Assembly: GCA_014825775.1 (NCBI GenBank)
Contig: MVAQ01000033.1
Location: 1 to 64,000, forward strand
Direction: 5' to 3'
Origin: Krasilnikovozyma curviuscula
Taxonomy: Eukaryota > Basidiomycota > Tremellomycetes > Cystofilobasidiales > Mrakiaceae
Length of the DNA: 64,000 nt
Shown piece by piece: positions 9,908 to 22,870 of the stretch (within the stretch, counting starts at the first letter, position 1; every line of letters starts with the position of its first letter). The notes under the pieces were generated by a model, which did no database searches, was not told the origin of the DNA, and saw only the letters and a program-made list of their open reading frames with translations. The position numbers and the translations under genes were made by a program.

Positions 9908-12900
9908 TTAGACTGTCGCCAGGTACGAAACACATTGTCAGCTCCAGAGCGAAAAAGAGACAGAGAAGCAATATTTTACTTACAGCCTAAGGTTCTGTAA
10001 TCAGCATCCCATCCGTGGTCCATATCAGCCAAATCAGAGAGTTTACCATCATGAGTGGCTCTCCTCTTCATTGGCGCCGTCGATCCCCGTCCCTGCCTCG
10101 AGATATCATCGAGTGCCGATTCGGGACGACCGCTGTTGGCTTTGAGAGTAGATTGGGTGGGCAAGTTGGCATGCGCAGAAGTCATTGGTTTCAAGGTGTT
10201 AGAAAGGACGCCGCCCCGTCGTGAGTTATGCCAGTGTGATGGCCCTGCCGAGGCGGATGAAGCGTTGCCAGCTCGGTTAGTAAGATCGGGTAGGCCTTCA
10301 CTCGTTGAGCTTCTCTTGATACTGTCTGATTCATCACCAGAGTTCGGGTTGCTGTGGCTACCTTGAGAGCTGGGTGGTCTGGAAGATTTTGCACCGCCCA
10401 ACATCCTCTTATTTGACATACGTTCCCAGAGTAGCTGTTTGCGTAAGTCTTCAGGGAGTTCAGCAGCAAGCATCTGACGTCGAGTAGTTCGAGGAGTTTG
10501 AGGTGCTGCTGGAGCTGGAATGTGACCGCCATACATCGCGAGAGGAAGAGGTTGTGCTTGAAGGGGAGCGGGTTGAGAGATGACTGAATCGTGGACTGAT
10601 GGCATGCTCTCTGGTCGTGGTGGGAGAGGTCGATCAACTTGTGGTTGAGGAGCAGGAGCGATGGCCGTCAAACTGGTAAGACCATGCATTTGAGGACGAG
10701 ACACGTTGTTGGATGACTTCTGCCTAGTCAGCGAAGCAAGTCGTCTCTGAGCTTCAGAGGTACACATTGTGATCTTAGAGTCCTGTTAGAAATGAAAATT
10801 TCAGTTTTTGCAATGGTGAAAGAATCAAATGAGGAGATCCAACTAACCTCGTCGTCAGTGTCGCTTTCAAGCTCTTCTCCGTTCTTTCCTTTCAGGGTCT
10901 CTCTCGTAACACTGAACCCACTCGTTTCTGGAAGTGCAGCCGAGCTCTTACTCCTACTGACTCCCATCGGTGCCGAGCCTTGCGACGAGCCAGGGCGAGG
11001 GTGAGAGTGAGCCCAGAGATTGAGATCCGTACCACTCTGCAGCAAGGAATCAATTGAGACATCAAGTCAGCGAAGGCGCCAACTCAAGATGAAAAAAAAA
11101 TCAGAACCCACGTGATGGCCGTAATTCGATAACCCAATTTGACTACCAGACTCCTTCATCTCCCTCTCGCCCCTGAACATATCACTCAATAGTCCACTCT
11201 TCTGCCTCTGGTCCGCCCTGAGTCCACCACTACCACTTTCATCCTGATTGTGATCCGCTAAAGAAACACTGCTCGAATTCCTCGGGACTTCCACTTTCCT
11301 GAACATCATCCTCTGCCTCTGAACTTCAAGCGCAGCCTGACGTGCGAGCCCGCCTTTTCTGGCGGCATCGCTCAAGTCAATTCTGTTGGTAGTGTTGGCG
11401 GTTGCGTTCGGGGGTGAGTCTTCTTCGGATGCCCAATCATCGTCGTCATCATCATCTTCCTCCTCATCAGCAGCCTCCTCTTCCTCATCATCATTTTCAT
11501 CCTCCCACTCCCCAGAATCCGCACTTCCATGTTTCACAGCAGCAGCGGCTGCAGAATCGCGAGCTGCCCTCGCTTTCTGTTCCTTAAGCGCCAGCTGCTG
11601 CTTGGCCTTGATAGCCTGAGCAGCCCTCGCTTTCTCCTGGGGGAACCTTCCGGCGAGGTTATGTGGAGCCGGTGCGGTGGTGGTCGTAGGCTGGACGATG
11701 GGTGCTGCAGCGGACGACGTTAATGGCGTGAGGGGGATCCTACCAAACACGGCGCTCGGTGAACGAGGCGACTTGCTGCCCTTGGATCCGGCTGACGAGC
11801 GACGCGCCTGGGTTTTAGTGGGAGGTGCGATGGTGAAGGGTACATGGTGGTATGGTGGCAATGCAGCGGCAGCGGCAGGTGTAGACAGAACTGGGGAAGA
11901 AGTAACATGTGGGATTTTGGGTGGAGGCGGAGGCTCGACTGGCGGTGAGACAACGGTGGACAGAACTGACCGCGCCAGTGGAGATGTTGCAGTCAGTTGA
12001 GTTCTGCTAAAATTGGTTGGGCTTCGTTTGGGTGATACAATTGGTCCTCCAACTGCTGAGGGTATCGTAGGAGCGCTTTCAATTTCACGTCCCTTTCCCT
12101 TAGCAACACTTGGAATTGCAGCTCTTTTATCATCTGGATCCACTTTCTCGTCTTCCAAGCTCTTCTCTGTTCCAGTGTAGCTGCTGCTGCCTCCGACTGA
12201 CGAACCGTCATGGTCGCCAGGCGACTGGATGAAGAACATTCGTTTGGTAGACTCCTTCGGAATATCAAACCCTTGAACATGTGTTGCAGAGGCAGTTGAG
12301 CTGGTGGATGGGGAAGATAGATGTTCAGAAGCAGAAGTAAGAGCTAGAGAGTTTGATGAGGTGATATTGTGAACTTCTTCTGGAAGATCAGAAGGCGAGG
12401 TGAGTTGCCTGATGGCTGGGGAAGACGGTTGGGTGGAGAATGGAGTTGGGTCTGTGACTATGACTTCTGGGCTTGGTCCCTCTGGGCTTGGATTCGCTGA
12501 GAGCGCTGAAAGTTGTGTTTTTGAAAGCGTTGTATTTGTTGTTGAGTCTGCTGAAGCGGCAGCATCAACGAGCGACTTTTGAGACCTCTCCAGCTCACGA
12601 GCCATTGTCCTAGCCCTTCCGCCGGTAGCATCCATTCCTTCCCTGAATACCTCTCCTAAGACTCTTCCAAAGCTGATAACGTCTTGAGAAGGGGAGCCCT
12701 GTCTTCTGTCGAGCCGCTGCGTGTTACGCTGAGACGATTTCGAACGACCCAACGGTGGGCGGGCGTTAGTTGCTTCGTCGTCATTGCACGGTCGATGTTG
12801 CCCTGAATCTGAGTGGTCTTCACAGGGATGCCGGCTAGACGTCGAAGTGGGAACTGATTGAAAGGATGAGTAATGGTCGCCGTCGCTCGTCGAGCAGACC

Positions 12901-13474
12901 GACAGGTCGGAATGGGAATGTATTGGTGACAGCGGCTCCTCGTCATACGAATGGACTTCACGATGGAGATGTCGATACCATAATCTAGATTATGAAGCAA
13001 GAATGGAATGGGCACAGTAACTATGAGTCAGCTTCAAAAGTCGTAAACTCGAACGTTCAGAACATGCCAAAAGTTTTCCTCCGTCTGCCGTGTGAGCCTG
13101 ACTGTATCAGGACGCTGATTCGACGGTAATCATACATCCAACAGCAAGAGCTTGTCATCTGTACGATCCTCAAGAGTACCAGGAACCTTGTTTGATGACA
13201 AGGTTATCCTGTTGTCTCTGCACGAGGCGGCGAGGGGTATAACAGAATCACACGCCAATCGACCGGGCAGGCGAATCCTGCTTGGTTTGGGGAACGACTT
13301 GAAAGGAAAGAGCTGTACTAACCTCCAACTGATATTCTCCAGCCTGGGACCATCCTGCAGGGAGCCCTTCACCTTTGAAAACACACTCCAGAGGCCGTAC
13401 AGCTGGTCCTGCCCTCGCAGCTCGTCGACGACGGGGAACGACAGCGAGAGGACGGGTTGGGGGAGTCGATTCAT
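9908..13474 (-). CDS. AreA GATA-like domain plus DUF3295-like protein
   Basis: Large, mostly disordered fungal regulator-like protein of 1005 aa from exons 13474-13323, 12984-11112, 11036-10848, 10782-9984 and 9912-9908. The N-terminal 60 residues hold the 'nitrogen regulatory protein AreA, GATA-like' domain (formerly DUF1752): YGLWSVFSKVKGSLQDG, then RLENISWRLWYRHLHRE, split by a 338-nt intron. The middle is Ser/Thr/Pro-rich with an acidic block (about 15 D/E before DWASEEDSPP). The C-terminal half has RRQMLAAELPEDLRKQLLWER and an ending near DHGWDADYRTLG, as in DUF3295 proteins. No zinc finger of the C-X2-C GATA type is present in the model, so direct GATA binding is not supported. The last exon supplies only two coding bases and the stop. 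Start chosen at MNRLPQPVLSLSFPVV; in-frame upstream codons exist. Confidence 0.8.
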
Positions 13475-14950
13475 GGGTGGTAGTGGTGCTGCTACGGCTG
13501 AGCAGCCTGGTGCTTGCGTCGAATGCAGTTGAATTGTGATTCTCCTGAAGAATCTGTCGTGGGTTTGGGGAAACCAATACGGCAGTTGAGGAAGCAAGGA
13601 GGCCCAGTCAGTTCAGCAAGTCGAGGCTCTGCGCTCGGAAGATCTTCTCCAGCAAGGCGGGGAGTTTCGCTCACCTTTTTTTTTTTCTGGTTCAATGATA
13701 TCTCTGTCTCTGTAGTGGTTTAAAGGGTGTTCGTATCGAAAACCTGGGGGGCGACTCCAAGGTGTTTTTCCCGCGACTCGGAAACCTCGTGATAGTCCTA
13801 CCGGGGCGATATTTTTTTGCGCCCACCTGATTTCCCTCTCTTTCACCCAAAGCAAAAGGTTGACTAAAGCCACAGCAGACTATTAAACTAAGTGAGAACA
13901 TAGTGTAACCTCTCGTCAGCTTACTTTTGAGGCTGAGGTGCCGACGAGAAGCGCCTCGCTTGTCCAAACCGGTCCGCCCTCTAGCAAGAGCAAAACAAAA
14001 CAACCCCTTTAGGGAAAAAATATCAAACACAGGGTCTAAGTTGTTCGGACAAGAGATTCTTCTCTCTTAAGTCTGATCGGAACAGAGCATCGTGACATGG
14101 TCCCTAGGTGCGAATGTTTTGGGCAGCAAGCAAAGGACTTAGGGAGGATATCGTTATTTGGATATCACGATTGCCCACAATAATCAATCACCTGTAGTTC
14201 TATTGACGTAAGAATCTTCTTCCTTTTGTCCTACAGTACCTCACCACAATTTTCCTGGGAGAAAAGAAAACCAGAGAGGAGCGTAGAATGATTCCCTTCT
14301 TATCCCCACTTCCAATTCCTTGTTTACATCCGCTGTTCAGCTGATGAATTTTGACACCATTTGCGAGAACGTTGAGTGCAACCAAAAAAAAGGCACCAAA
14401 TACTCCGAATTAGAGAGGTTATATCACGCCGTGATATCAGAACTTCTTAGTACCACCGATGGTCAACGCCAGTCACAAAAGGCGAATCGGAATTGAGTTC
14501 GGCTTTAGAGACTGAGATCTGAGAGAGTAACTTGCACATGAGGGTATAGTTGTGAATGAGCACAATATCTGTCCCATTGTTCGTCTTTTAATGAGATCTG
14601 TTGCCGAGACACTAAAACTATCCTGTTCTTCACTTCCTTCCTCAACAGACTAATTCCGTTTCCGCTCACTCAGGCCTTGAATAGCTCCAATGAATGAAGT
14701 ATCGTCAGTTCCAAAAAGGAGTAGGGGGTAATTAAGCGATTAAGCGTTTTTTTTTTATACCCTTAGGACTTGCGTTGTTGTGTTCGATCGGTCGCGTGAG
14801 ACAACGAGTATTAAAGACCAGCAAAGTGCATAAGGGTATCAAAACAAGCAGGTATCTTCTTCACTTTACGACATTACGAGACTAAACAACGTAAGAGATG
14901 ACTGTGCGTTCGAGTTGGACGGGGGACCCCAGAGCCAGACAGCTTCCTGT
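13475..14950. other. intergenic region, 1.5 kb
   Basis: Upstream of the AreA-like gene and downstream of the exchanger. It contains homopolymer T/A runs (13678-13687, 14747-14756) and several short random frames. No tRNA, repeat family or convincing gene was seen. Its length would suit a long regulated promoter with a long 5' leader. Confidence 0.45.
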
Positions 14951-17900
14951 TCAGAAGGACGTATTCGGTCGATAGAACGTTTCCACACAGATGTTGACAA
15001 TCATTGTCATGAAGTAGCCTGTGTGATTGAGTCAGTAAATGACTCTGGGATGAAGTCGAAGAGCTGGAGATATTGGAACGTACCTCCTATGAGCATCAAT
15101 CCCCACGTTCGTGTGATTGTGTACTGAGATTCCATTAAGTTAGTTCAATACTCAAAACGAACCAGATGAGAAGGAGGGACACTAACATTGTTCAACGGAA
15201 CGACCAGTAACGTCAGTGCAAGGATGCAGATAAGTCCACCAGCTGAAACCCAAAGCGTCGCATCGAAATCGATGGGGTAGGATTTCCCAGAAGAAAGAGT
15301 CATGGTTGTTCCACTGATTCCTATTCCTAATAGACTATGTTGTCACGAAGCGAAGTCAGTGGGCAATCGAAGATGTCATCACGATGCCGAAGGTGCCACT
15401 TACATATTAACTGAAAATGAATGGGATGGGTTGGACCCAAGTCAGTAATGAGAATATCACTAGAATTTTTTAGAACATGAAAATATGGGCACTTACGCAT
15501 CGGTCCACCAAAACATGCCGAAAACGCCATCACTGGCAGCCCTAGCGCAGCGATGGACAGATTGGCGACTAAGTCGGCTACACTATTGCCTATCGCAAAG
15601 ATTGTAACTCCAATGATGGCATGGCTACAATTTAAAACGAAGAAAAGTTCAGAACTAAGTGGGTGCGAGAAATGGAAGGTTAAAAGGTGCACAAGAGCTC
15701 ACCTTAGCCCAGCTAATTCTCCGAACACCGTCAGAGTTGCAACGACACAATCCGCTGCATGAACATCACATCAGCTGCCTATCTTTTGCAGTCAAGTGTA
15801 GAAGAAAATTAACGAAAATTCCTCACCAATTGTCATGATCCAGACCATTGCACTCAAAAACCCGAGACAGCACCGCGCAAACCTCCACGTCCCGTTTGAA
15901 CCCAAGATGTTAAACCAGATGACAGTGACAGCGACAAAAACCCCCGGGACTGTGAAGAGAATAAGGTAGAAAAGGGCTGAATCTTCGTGGACTTGATGAT
16001 CAAAGGAAAGAACGGTCAGTAGTGAGCAGGCCAGAGTGATGCGACAGAAGAAAGAGAAGCGCACAGAAGAAGACTTGGGAGATGAAGGCAGGCGCCACTG
16101 ATTAAAAGAAGAGGATCAGCAATCTTCAAAAAGGGCGTGCGGGATTTGCTGGAGGACGCACAGACACACTGCGTAGCAGTTAGCCACTTGTTGTACTTCA
16201 ACGAGTATAGTTCTTCAGTCTCTTCAGTCTCATAATCTAGTACATCTTCCTGTGATGACACTTGAGTCTGGTGTGATGGGGTACTCCATTCTCCTTCAGC
16301 TGGAGTGGCGGGAGCTGTCGCTGGATTCTCACCCAGATCAATCAGCCTCTCGTGCATACGATGACCGACGTCATTCGCATTCGGATGATGATGTTTAGGA
16401 TCTCCTGTCTTGGTCGTTGCTGGCACCTTCCCACTAGGAGCATCCACACTATCTCTACCTTCAGCCTCGCTTTCTTCATCATTCCACTCCTTCACCTCAT
16501 CGTTATCGCAACATCCATCCAACATATCAGCTCTTTTATCCACTACCGGTAGCGTCAAAGTTAACGCCAAAATAGCGGGTGCAGCAAGCACAGCGAGCAC
16601 CTTCCCAACGACAGATTTGTGATGGAGTGATTGAAGAGAAGGACAAAGCGTATGGTATATCCGTCGAAGGGATTTCCACGCTTTCTTTCGCTTATAACCA
16701 GTAGAAGATGGTGGGGGTAAAGAAGGCGAGTTGGTTTCGATGATAGAGTGGAGCTGCTGGGCAGTTGATGTCGGCGCTTGGACGAGAAGGAATGGTGGGG
16801 CTGGTGAAGCTTCTTGTTCTATCCGAGAACTCATTGAGGCTTTTCTTGGTTTTCGTAAGAGGTCTGGAGGTAGGGCATTAGCCACCGTGTGGATCTCAGT
16901 TGATGATGATGGCTGTTGGTTTTGCCGTATAGTCGCATCTGAACCTTGTGACACTGATAGAGGGCTATCATCATTTCCTGGACCTGTGGGAAAGTACGAC
17001 GTTACTGAATCTTTGAACCTATTAGTAGGTGTGGATGATACTGATTGAGGTTGATGCGCTGATCTTCCAGCATCTGCTTCTTGATTCAACACATTCAAAC
17101 TCTTATGACTGGCCCTCCGCTCCAGCTGCCTACGACCTCCTGGAGTCGATGCCGTGCGAGCACAAGAGCTAGAATCATGCTGGTGGTTTTCTTCGTGATG
17201 ATGATGATGTGGATGATAGTGGCCAGACGAGAAAGGAGAGTTCAGCACCGCCTCCCAATCGCTATCAGTATTATCCCCCTCTTCTTTCTTGAGATTGTTG
17301 ACGATATCACGAAACTCTACAGCGCCAAGAAGAGAGAATCTGGGCGGCATGCCGTCCATTGGACTGCTTGTGTAGTCCGCTGAGTGTTGAGATCTGTGGT
17401 GATGAGGGTGAGGGCCAGCTGACGCGATACTACGATTGGCCTTTTTCTGACTAGGTATTCTGGATGGAAGATGAGGTCTGCTTTGTTCAGGATGGAGAAT
17501 GGCTGGTGTTGTGACTTCTAACAGACTGATTGAGTCTGGGCTTGAGGCACGAGGAAGTCGAGTTGTCGGGGAAGGAGGAGAGTGACGACTGACGCTTGAA
17601 AGCCTTCTGGAGCGACCAGATGAAACTTGTGAGAGAGCAGTCGTAATAATTCGTAGTTTCTTTTGAGAGCTCTGGTGGTCTGGAGTTGGGTTATTTCCTA
17701 TGGAAACGGGTAAAGGATGTTACCGGCTTGTGGTGAGTCAATTAAAACACACAATCCTCACCTTCGAGGTCGAGTTCTTCAGGTTCATCTTGAAACACCC
17801 TCTCATTCTCTTCTCCCGTTAATCTTACTCCACCAATGTCAAATCTGTCGGCAATCACCGGCGCAAGGACGACAACCAGCACATACAGCACGTAGAGAGC

Positions 17901-18758
17901 TACCATGAGACAACACTCCTTCCAATCGAGCTTCCCGTCCTCCAGAACTACCGTCAAGCATACTACCGCTGCCAGCGCAAATCCTACGTCCCTGAAGAAG
18001 GGAGCTTTTCGTACTTGAAACGGTGAGACAAGGGCCATGCTGCCGACGACGACGCTGGTGATAAAAGTTGCTGCTCCCACTAGTTCACCGATCGCTAAAG
18101 ACGCTGTTGATGCTTTGAAAGAAGAATATGTAGAAAAGACTGGTGATTGGAGATTGAGAGGTGCGATAGTGGAAGCGGTGCATGACGACGTGGGAATAGA
18201 CTTCAGACGCTTGGCGTAAAGGGGAAGTAAGAAAACGATAAGACGGGACGACTCACCATCTGGACTGCCATTTCCCAAAGCCAGTAGAGTCACTCCAGCA
18301 GTGCTCTCACTCAGTCCAAAGACATCTGAGATCGTCGCAAGGTTGGGGACCAGGAAGTCGCCCGAGCATATACCCAGGAAGGCCAGCAGGAAGGTAATGT
18401 ACAGCAGCAGAACAGGAATCAGTGCTATCCTAGCCCCCTTTTCCTCTGGTTCTGGTGGAGAGGGGAATGGGAACATGTTTATCGGTGGGAAAAAGGAGAA
18501 GTCGAAGGTCGTAGCGGTGGGGTTGGAGCTGCCGGGACTCAGGTCGCCCAACGTATCATTGGATGGAATCACACTCCTCCGTATATTACCGCTGCGTGCT
18601 GAGATCGCTGATGTTCCCGCATGGTGAGTAGATAGTCTCCTGTTGCTATAGTACTGAGCAGAAGTCGAAGGGGCGAAGCGCTCAGAGGAACGCAGCAGGA
18701 ATATATGGCTTGTAAGGGTGATAGCGAGGAGCAGTAAGACGGAAGGAGTTCTTCCCAT
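14951..18758 (-). CDS. Na+/Ca2+ exchanger, NCLX / K+-independent type
   Basis: Cation/Ca2+ exchanger of the NCX superfamily (NCLX/SLC8B1 and yeast YDL206W type), expected in an internal membrane, driving Ca2+ against Na+ or H+. Eleven exons give 1018 aa: 18758-18257, 18139-17762, 17697-16162, 16097-16065, 15991-15827, 15754-15703, 15624-15497, 15410-15404 (7 nt), 15334-15187, 15123-15084 and 15018-14951. Seen: an N-terminal hydrophobic signal-like segment; alpha-1 repeat with ALGNGSPD (about residue 162-168) and ELVGAATFITSVVVGSMAL; a ~510-residue cytosolic loop, Ser/Pro-rich with a His cluster; alpha-2 repeat IGVTIFAIGNSVADLVANL (about 893-910) and GLPVMAFSACFGGPM; then further helices. Alpha-2 has GNSVAD where K+-dependent exchangers have a different motif. 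Localisation is not shown by sequence. Confidence 0.9.
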
Positions 18759-19913
18759 TCTCTTCTTGATTCTGCTGCAGCTATTCCAGGCAGAAATTCA
18801 TGGTTTGCTGGATCTCTTCGCGGTTTTGGTTTGGTTTGGGGGAAAGGCAGCACATGCAGCGCGAGAGCGAAAGCACGGCTGTGCGCTCGTGGCACCGGTT
18901 TGTTTTGTGAATGTATTGCAGCAGTTATGTGGGGAAAGAGTAACTGGAATATATGACAGGCCGAACGAGCGAGGTGACGCTTTCTCCGACAACTTTGGAA
19001 ACGACAGCCTGGCGCACCGAGTAGCCAGACAATAGAAGGAGGGAGGGAGGCCCCAGTCCAGGTGTGAACGTTGGTATACTATAAGCAGGAATATATTAAG
19101 TCATCAGGAGGATGAAAACGAGGACAGATCCAGAGCCCAGCTCAATTGCAGCGATACATGCGCACAAACATACATCCGATGAAGACGATTGTTGATTCGT
19201 AAAGTAAGTTGATTCTCAACATAATGACCTGCGCTGTATAGGTTCTGTATAAGGAATAGTCACTCACTCCGGTAGAACCCGACAGCCGAACCGCTAAGGC
19301 GCTCTCAGTTGCATGGGATCAGAGAACGTGAATGGTCTGTGTTTCACTCAGTGTCTGGTGGACATCCCCCATGAATGTAACTCTGCCTCAAACATCAAAG
19401 GAGATTTAAAATAATTGAGTTGATGATCGGTGGGGGGGAAAGGTGAATGGAGGAACAGAGAGCGAGAAAAGATGAGTGTTTGTTTACATCTTCACCTATG
19501 AGTTGCGTTCATGGCGCTCCATAGTACCAGCTCATATATTACCATTTCTCGATTTATTGATTAAAAATCTATAGGTTATCTAGACCCAGGGAGCGAAGAA
19601 GCACACCAGCAGAATGATCCAATGCAGGCCAGCTACCGTCTATATCCTTCAGCGTCCATATCCCTGGCACTCTTCTCATCACCCCACTCTGCAGAAGAAG
19701 CTTGCTTTCTTTCTCTAGTAGGTTCCAGCAGGAACGTACATCCTGCCTGAGGAGATAGAGACGGTTTGTGACGTAGCCAAGCAACTCCACCCGTATGACG
19801 CGTCATCACGCCTCTTGAAAACCCTTGCGACCACAAAAACGTTTGAGCAAGCCATCGCTGGGTTTTTTTTCTTTTCTTCAAACATCCAACGACAATCTTG
19901 TTCTACCACAAAT
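18759..19913. other. divergent intergenic region, exchanger / Ish1-like gene
   Basis: Shared 1.15-kb upstream region of two divergent genes. A G run occurs at 19431-19437 and a T run at 19863-19870 close to the Ish1-like start. Short frames here (for example minus strand 19569-19790) lack an ATG and splice support. Confidence 0.45.
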
Positions 19914-22501
19914 ATGAGATTCTCAAAACCAGCTTCGATACTTCTTCTCGCCAGCGTAGCGTCAGCCAGCTGGTGGAAGTCTGAACCTGGTGAGATCGAT
20001 TACCCCGCATCGTTCCTGTTACCAATGGTACCAGAATAATGATCTGACCATCCAACTTTGGCCTCTAGACTCTTCAAAATGGTCTCTTTCCCAGGTGAAA
20101 GAATACTTGGATGGTCATCAGATCCCATATCCAGCTTCGTACTCCACCAAAGACTTGTACGTCGACTTTTGGAGTTTTTTTACTCCATCTCCAAGTCGTT
20201 TCGTTTAGCCCATGATTCAGTACTGACCACTGTCAATTTAGGCAAGCTCTTGCTGACAAGGCACTTCATGGATCTGCTGGTTATGTTGGACAGGCAGCTG
20301 GAGCAGGCCAAGCTGCCTATGAAGTAGTTTCTGACAAGCTCTTCGATGCGTAAGTCCTCATTGCCCATTTGATATTGGATCAAAACTAAATTTGAAAATG
20401 TTTGGATCTTAACAGATGGTCTGAAAGTGATTTAAGATCTTACCTCCTCGGAAAAGGCGTGGTCAAGCCAGCAGGACCGGTAGAGGCTCTCCGAGCTGAG
20501 GCCAAGAAGGTCTACAACTCTGCTTCAACCGCTGTCTACGGTGATAGCTTCCACCAGGCTACTGAATCAGCTGGAACGGCTTATGCCCAGGTCACCGACG
20601 CCGCCGCATCCAACTACCACGCCGGCACCAAGACGGCTTCTTCAGCGTACTCTGTTGCCAGTGATTATGCCACAGATGGTCAGTCAATCAAGATCTGTTT
20701 TGTTCGTAACAGTCGGTCACTAATCGATCGCTGACTCAGTTGCGTCATCCATCTCTTCTGTTGGATCTGTAGCTTCATCCGTCGCCTCCTCTGTCGCCTC
20801 TGCTGCTTCTTCCAAGGTTTCATACGCCTCTGGAGCTGCATATACACAAGCTGTCACCGCTCAAGACTACATCTATCATACCTGGGATGACAATACGCTC
20901 CGCTCGTATCTGGAATCCAAAGGTCTCATTAAGACCAAGACGCAGCTCAAGAGAGAAGAATATATCAACATCTTGAAGTCTTATACTGTCGACCCAGTGT
21001 ACGATCTCTGGACGGATAACTACATCAAGAACTGGCTGATTGCACACGGTGTCATCAAGAGCGATTACGAGGCCAAGCGAGACGAGTACTTGCACTTAAT
21101 GAAGAAGAACTACTTTGATGTCAAGGGCACCGTTTGGGATAGCTGGAGCGTCGCTGATATGAAGTCTTGGTTAGTTAAGCATAACGTCATTAAGAGTGAT
21201 GCAGAACTTACAAAGGAAAAGTGGGTCATATTAAAGCTCACGTTTCTGCACCTATGGAGAAACATGCTTACCACATTGTTCTTACTCGCTTCACCCGCTT
21301 AAGGTACGAGTCCCTGATCGCGTCTAACTTTGGGAAGGCCAAAGATGAGACTTGGGCTGCTTGGAAGGACTCTGAGATGCGTGATTGGCTCATTGAGCAC
21401 GGCTACGTCAAGTCTGATTTCCAGGCCACCAGGGACCAAATTATCGACACCATCTCTTCGAAGTACAACGACGTGAAAACTCCTACTTATTTAACTTGGC
21501 CAGACGCGAGACTACGTGCTTACTTGAGAGTGAGCAGAAGTTGTCCTTTTTTCCTAGAGATGGAAACTGACCGTGTTTGTTTCTGTAGGATCACGGAGTG
21601 GACGACACTAAGTACACAGACAGACCATCACTTTTGCACGAAGTCAGAATTCGCTACGTCCAGGCTACAAACAAAATTGAAAACTGTGAGTATATCCACG
21701 TTCCCAGACCCTGCCTCGAAGTGTACTGATGGAATTTGTCCCAAGTGATCGGCTCCATCCAATCGACCCTCTCAGACCTGTCAGGCTACGCTGAGGATCA
21801 ACTCGCCACTATCCTCTCCACTCTCACTGGCCTTGCTCACCAGCACAAGGTACCTACCACTTGGGAGGAAGCTAAGTCACAGGCTGCTTCTGTTGCATCG
21901 GCTGCTTCCTCCAAGGCTAGTGTTGCTTCTGTCTCATACATTAGCGGCGCTGATGTGGCTTCCAAGAGCGCCTCTAGTGCTGCCAGTGCTGCCAGGTCAG
22001 TCACGTGGTTGATCTTATGAAGGTGCACTATAGACTGAACCATTTTTTTTATGTCATAGCTCTTCTGCTTCCTCAGTCATCTCATCGTATTCTGTCTTCT
22101 ACCCACAAGCTCTCTCCACCGCCTCCAAAAGTGCTGTTTCCGCCGCCTCTGTCGCTTCAGCTTCAGCCATTTCTGCCGCTTCAGTGAATATTTCTTTGTC
22201 TTCTTTATGTCATCCAAACAACCTCTTACTCTATTCTTTCTCCACAGGTTGCTTCTGTTTCCGCCAAGAGTGCCGCGAGCGCCGCCATCTCCTCTGCTTC
22301 TTCAGTCTCGAAGAGTGCTGAGAGCTCAGCGTCCTCAATTTCAAAATGGCTTGCTTCTTCCAGCTCTTCATTGAGCAGTGTCTCTAGCGTCGAGAGCGCC
22401 AAGGTGCGTCGCATCCTCTCATCACCTCTCCGAAACCTTCCTGTCTGAGCATTCTTCGTCTTTCCCTACAGGCTTCTAAGAAGGCTCACCAAGAGCTCTA
22501 A
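19914..22501 (+). CDS. Ish1/Msc1-type stress repeat protein, secretory
   Basis: Stress-responsive envelope protein with Ish1/Msc1 repeats; S. pombe Ish1 sits at the nuclear envelope with Bis1 and S. cerevisiae Msc1 affects meiotic recombination. Eleven exons give 632 aa: 19914-19989, 20069-20156, 20242-20349, 20416-20678, 20740-21220, 21304-21529, 21589-21685, 21746-21995, 22060-22183, 22248-22403 and 22472-22501. An N-terminal signal peptide (ILLLASVASA) precedes about seven W-x-D/S-x-x-[LM]-x-x-[WY]-L repeats, for example WSVADMKSWLVKHNVIKSD and WKDSEMRDWLIEHGYVKSD, each followed by a Lys-rich helix. Between and after the repeats lie long Ala/Ser-rich stretches (SVASAASSKASVASVS) resembling LEA-type or low-complexity helices. 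The C-terminus SKKAHQEL is not HDEL. Family assignment is strong; localisation is inferred. Confidence 0.9.
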
Positions 22502-22870
22502 GTTGGTTTAAGGACTGATGACTTCTTGTTGTGTTTCTCCTTACCTTCTCTCATCTAAATCATGCCTTCTTTTACGCCATCTGATTCCATCCTAACGCCA
22601 AATGACGGGAATACTTCTTATTTCATGTATCCATTATAAAAGCATATTGAGTGTATACTATATCAAACTCAAATCTCAAACCTTGCATTGCAGACGTCTA
22701 GACATAGCGCCAGCCGATGGAGAGGGAAAGGTGAACAAGCGCATTTCAACCAGTTATGAGGAAAAGGCTTGCGATCGCTGAGCACAGCATGACATTAGAA
22801 TTCTGTTGTCAGAGCGCAAAATTCATCTAAGGGAAGAGTTTCAGGGAAATAAATAACAAACTACAGACCT
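22502..22870. other. convergent intergenic region
   Basis: 3' flanks of the Ish1-like gene and the P-type ATPase. No gene is seen. Confidence 0.45.

Noticed and set aside
11386..11619. Plus-strand poly-Ser frame
   Set aside because: Antisense shadow of the Asp/Glu-rich stretch in the AreA-like gene.
19569..19790. Minus-strand open frame with protein-like composition
   Set aside because: Starts with GTG, has no splice partner and lies in a divergent promoter region.
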